Shown here piece after piece: positions 40,318 to 40,470 of a DNA stretch of 40,470 bases; the first letter of the stretch is position 1; each line of letters begins with the position of its first letter. The notes under the pieces were generated by a model. It was not told the origin of the DNA. It searched no databases and was given only the letters and a program-made list of their open reading frames with translations. The DNA is taken from assembly GCA_964529745.1 (NCBI GenBank), contig CAZGZR010000016.1, forward strand, positions 1-40,470, in the 5' to 3' direction. The translations under genes and the position numbers were made by a program. This stretch comes from RBG-16-57-9 sp964529745. Its GTDB lineage: Archaea > Thermoproteota > Bathyarchaeia > TCS64.

Positions 40318-40440
40318 CACCCGTGCCGCCGCCAGCCGCCGCCCCCCTCCCGCGGCCCCCCCCCCGCGGCCCCCGGGCCGGCCCGGGCCGGCCGCGGGTC
40401 ACCTCTTTCCGGGGCCCGCGGTAGCGGGCGCGGCCGCCGC
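40318..40440. other. G/C-only low-complexity block at the window end, probably artefact
   Basis: From about 40318 to 40440 the sequence is almost entirely G and C with runs of C and repeated GGCCCGGGCC-like units, unlike anything else in the window, and then returns to mixed sequence for the last 30 bases. This looks like low-quality or misassembled sequence at a contig end. Confidence 0.5.
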
Positions 40441-40470
40441 CCCTGCTGATGGACTTGGAGACGATCGTAG

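Overview
This window is most likely archaeal chromosome, probably from a TACK-group, Bathyarchaeia-like organism (inferred from memory of 16S signatures, not from a search). The evidence is an archaeal-type 16S rRNA 5' half on the minus strand at the left edge, TATA boxes about 25 bases ahead of many starts with short or absent leaders, tRNA genes that encode their CCA ends, and archaeal-style proteins: a DPM1-like glycosyltransferase, an F420-type luciferase-like oxidoreductase, a TRAM-like protein and a membrane-anchored winged-helix regulator. Most genes are G+C rich with many AGG and ATA codons. The block 15.1-24.7 kb is visibly A+T richer: one hand-counted line has 25/60 G+C at 20221-20280, against 43/60 at 8161-8220.

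Layout. (1) 1-1.1 kb: 16S rRNA 5' half and a hairpin-rich leader. (2) 1.1-4.2 kb: PadR regulator, TRAM-like small protein, GT2 dolichol-phosphate-type transferase and a GT4 glycosyltransferase broken by stop codons. (3) 4.2-7.2 kb: a large exported, S-layer-like protein whose 5' third carries three stops and a frameshift. (4) 7.3-11.1 kb: a PyrI-PyrE fusion, a flavin disulfide reductase, a Bcp peroxiredoxin and a nitroreductase, the last two translationally coupled. (5) 11.1-14.8 kb: small proteins and a tandem pair of M24/creatinase-fold proteins in which the metal site is partly lost in one and wholly lost in the other. (6) tRNA-Pro and tRNA-Cys.

(7) 15.1-24.7 kb: an apparent genomic island. 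A perfect 13-base copy of the tRNA-Cys 3' end lies at 24728-24740, 9.6 kb from the intact tRNA. Between the copies are two DUF917 (S-methyl-thiohydantoin desulfurase-like) genes, an Asp/Glu/hydantoin racemase and a complete peptide-type ABC importer. I saw no integrase. The content suggests uptake and processing of a hydantoin, thiohydantoin or related cyclic amide or peptide.

(8) 25-29.4 kb: amidohydrolase, small membrane protein, secreted acidic protein, and a membrane-spanning winged-helix regulator encoded just upstream of the secreted protein, whose promoter carries three GAACG repeats spaced exactly 10 bases apart. (9) 29.5-33.3 kb: MDH-like dehydrogenase, a stand-alone B3/4 protein and a molybdopterin oxidoreductase. 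(10) 33.5-38.9 kb: IMP dehydrogenase, a DUF3604/PHP protein and PurH split into two overlapping genes, which together give the last steps to IMP and the step to XMP. (11) 39-40.5 kb: luciferase-like oxidoreductase, then the C-terminus of a membrane protein running into a suspicious G/C-only stretch at the window end.
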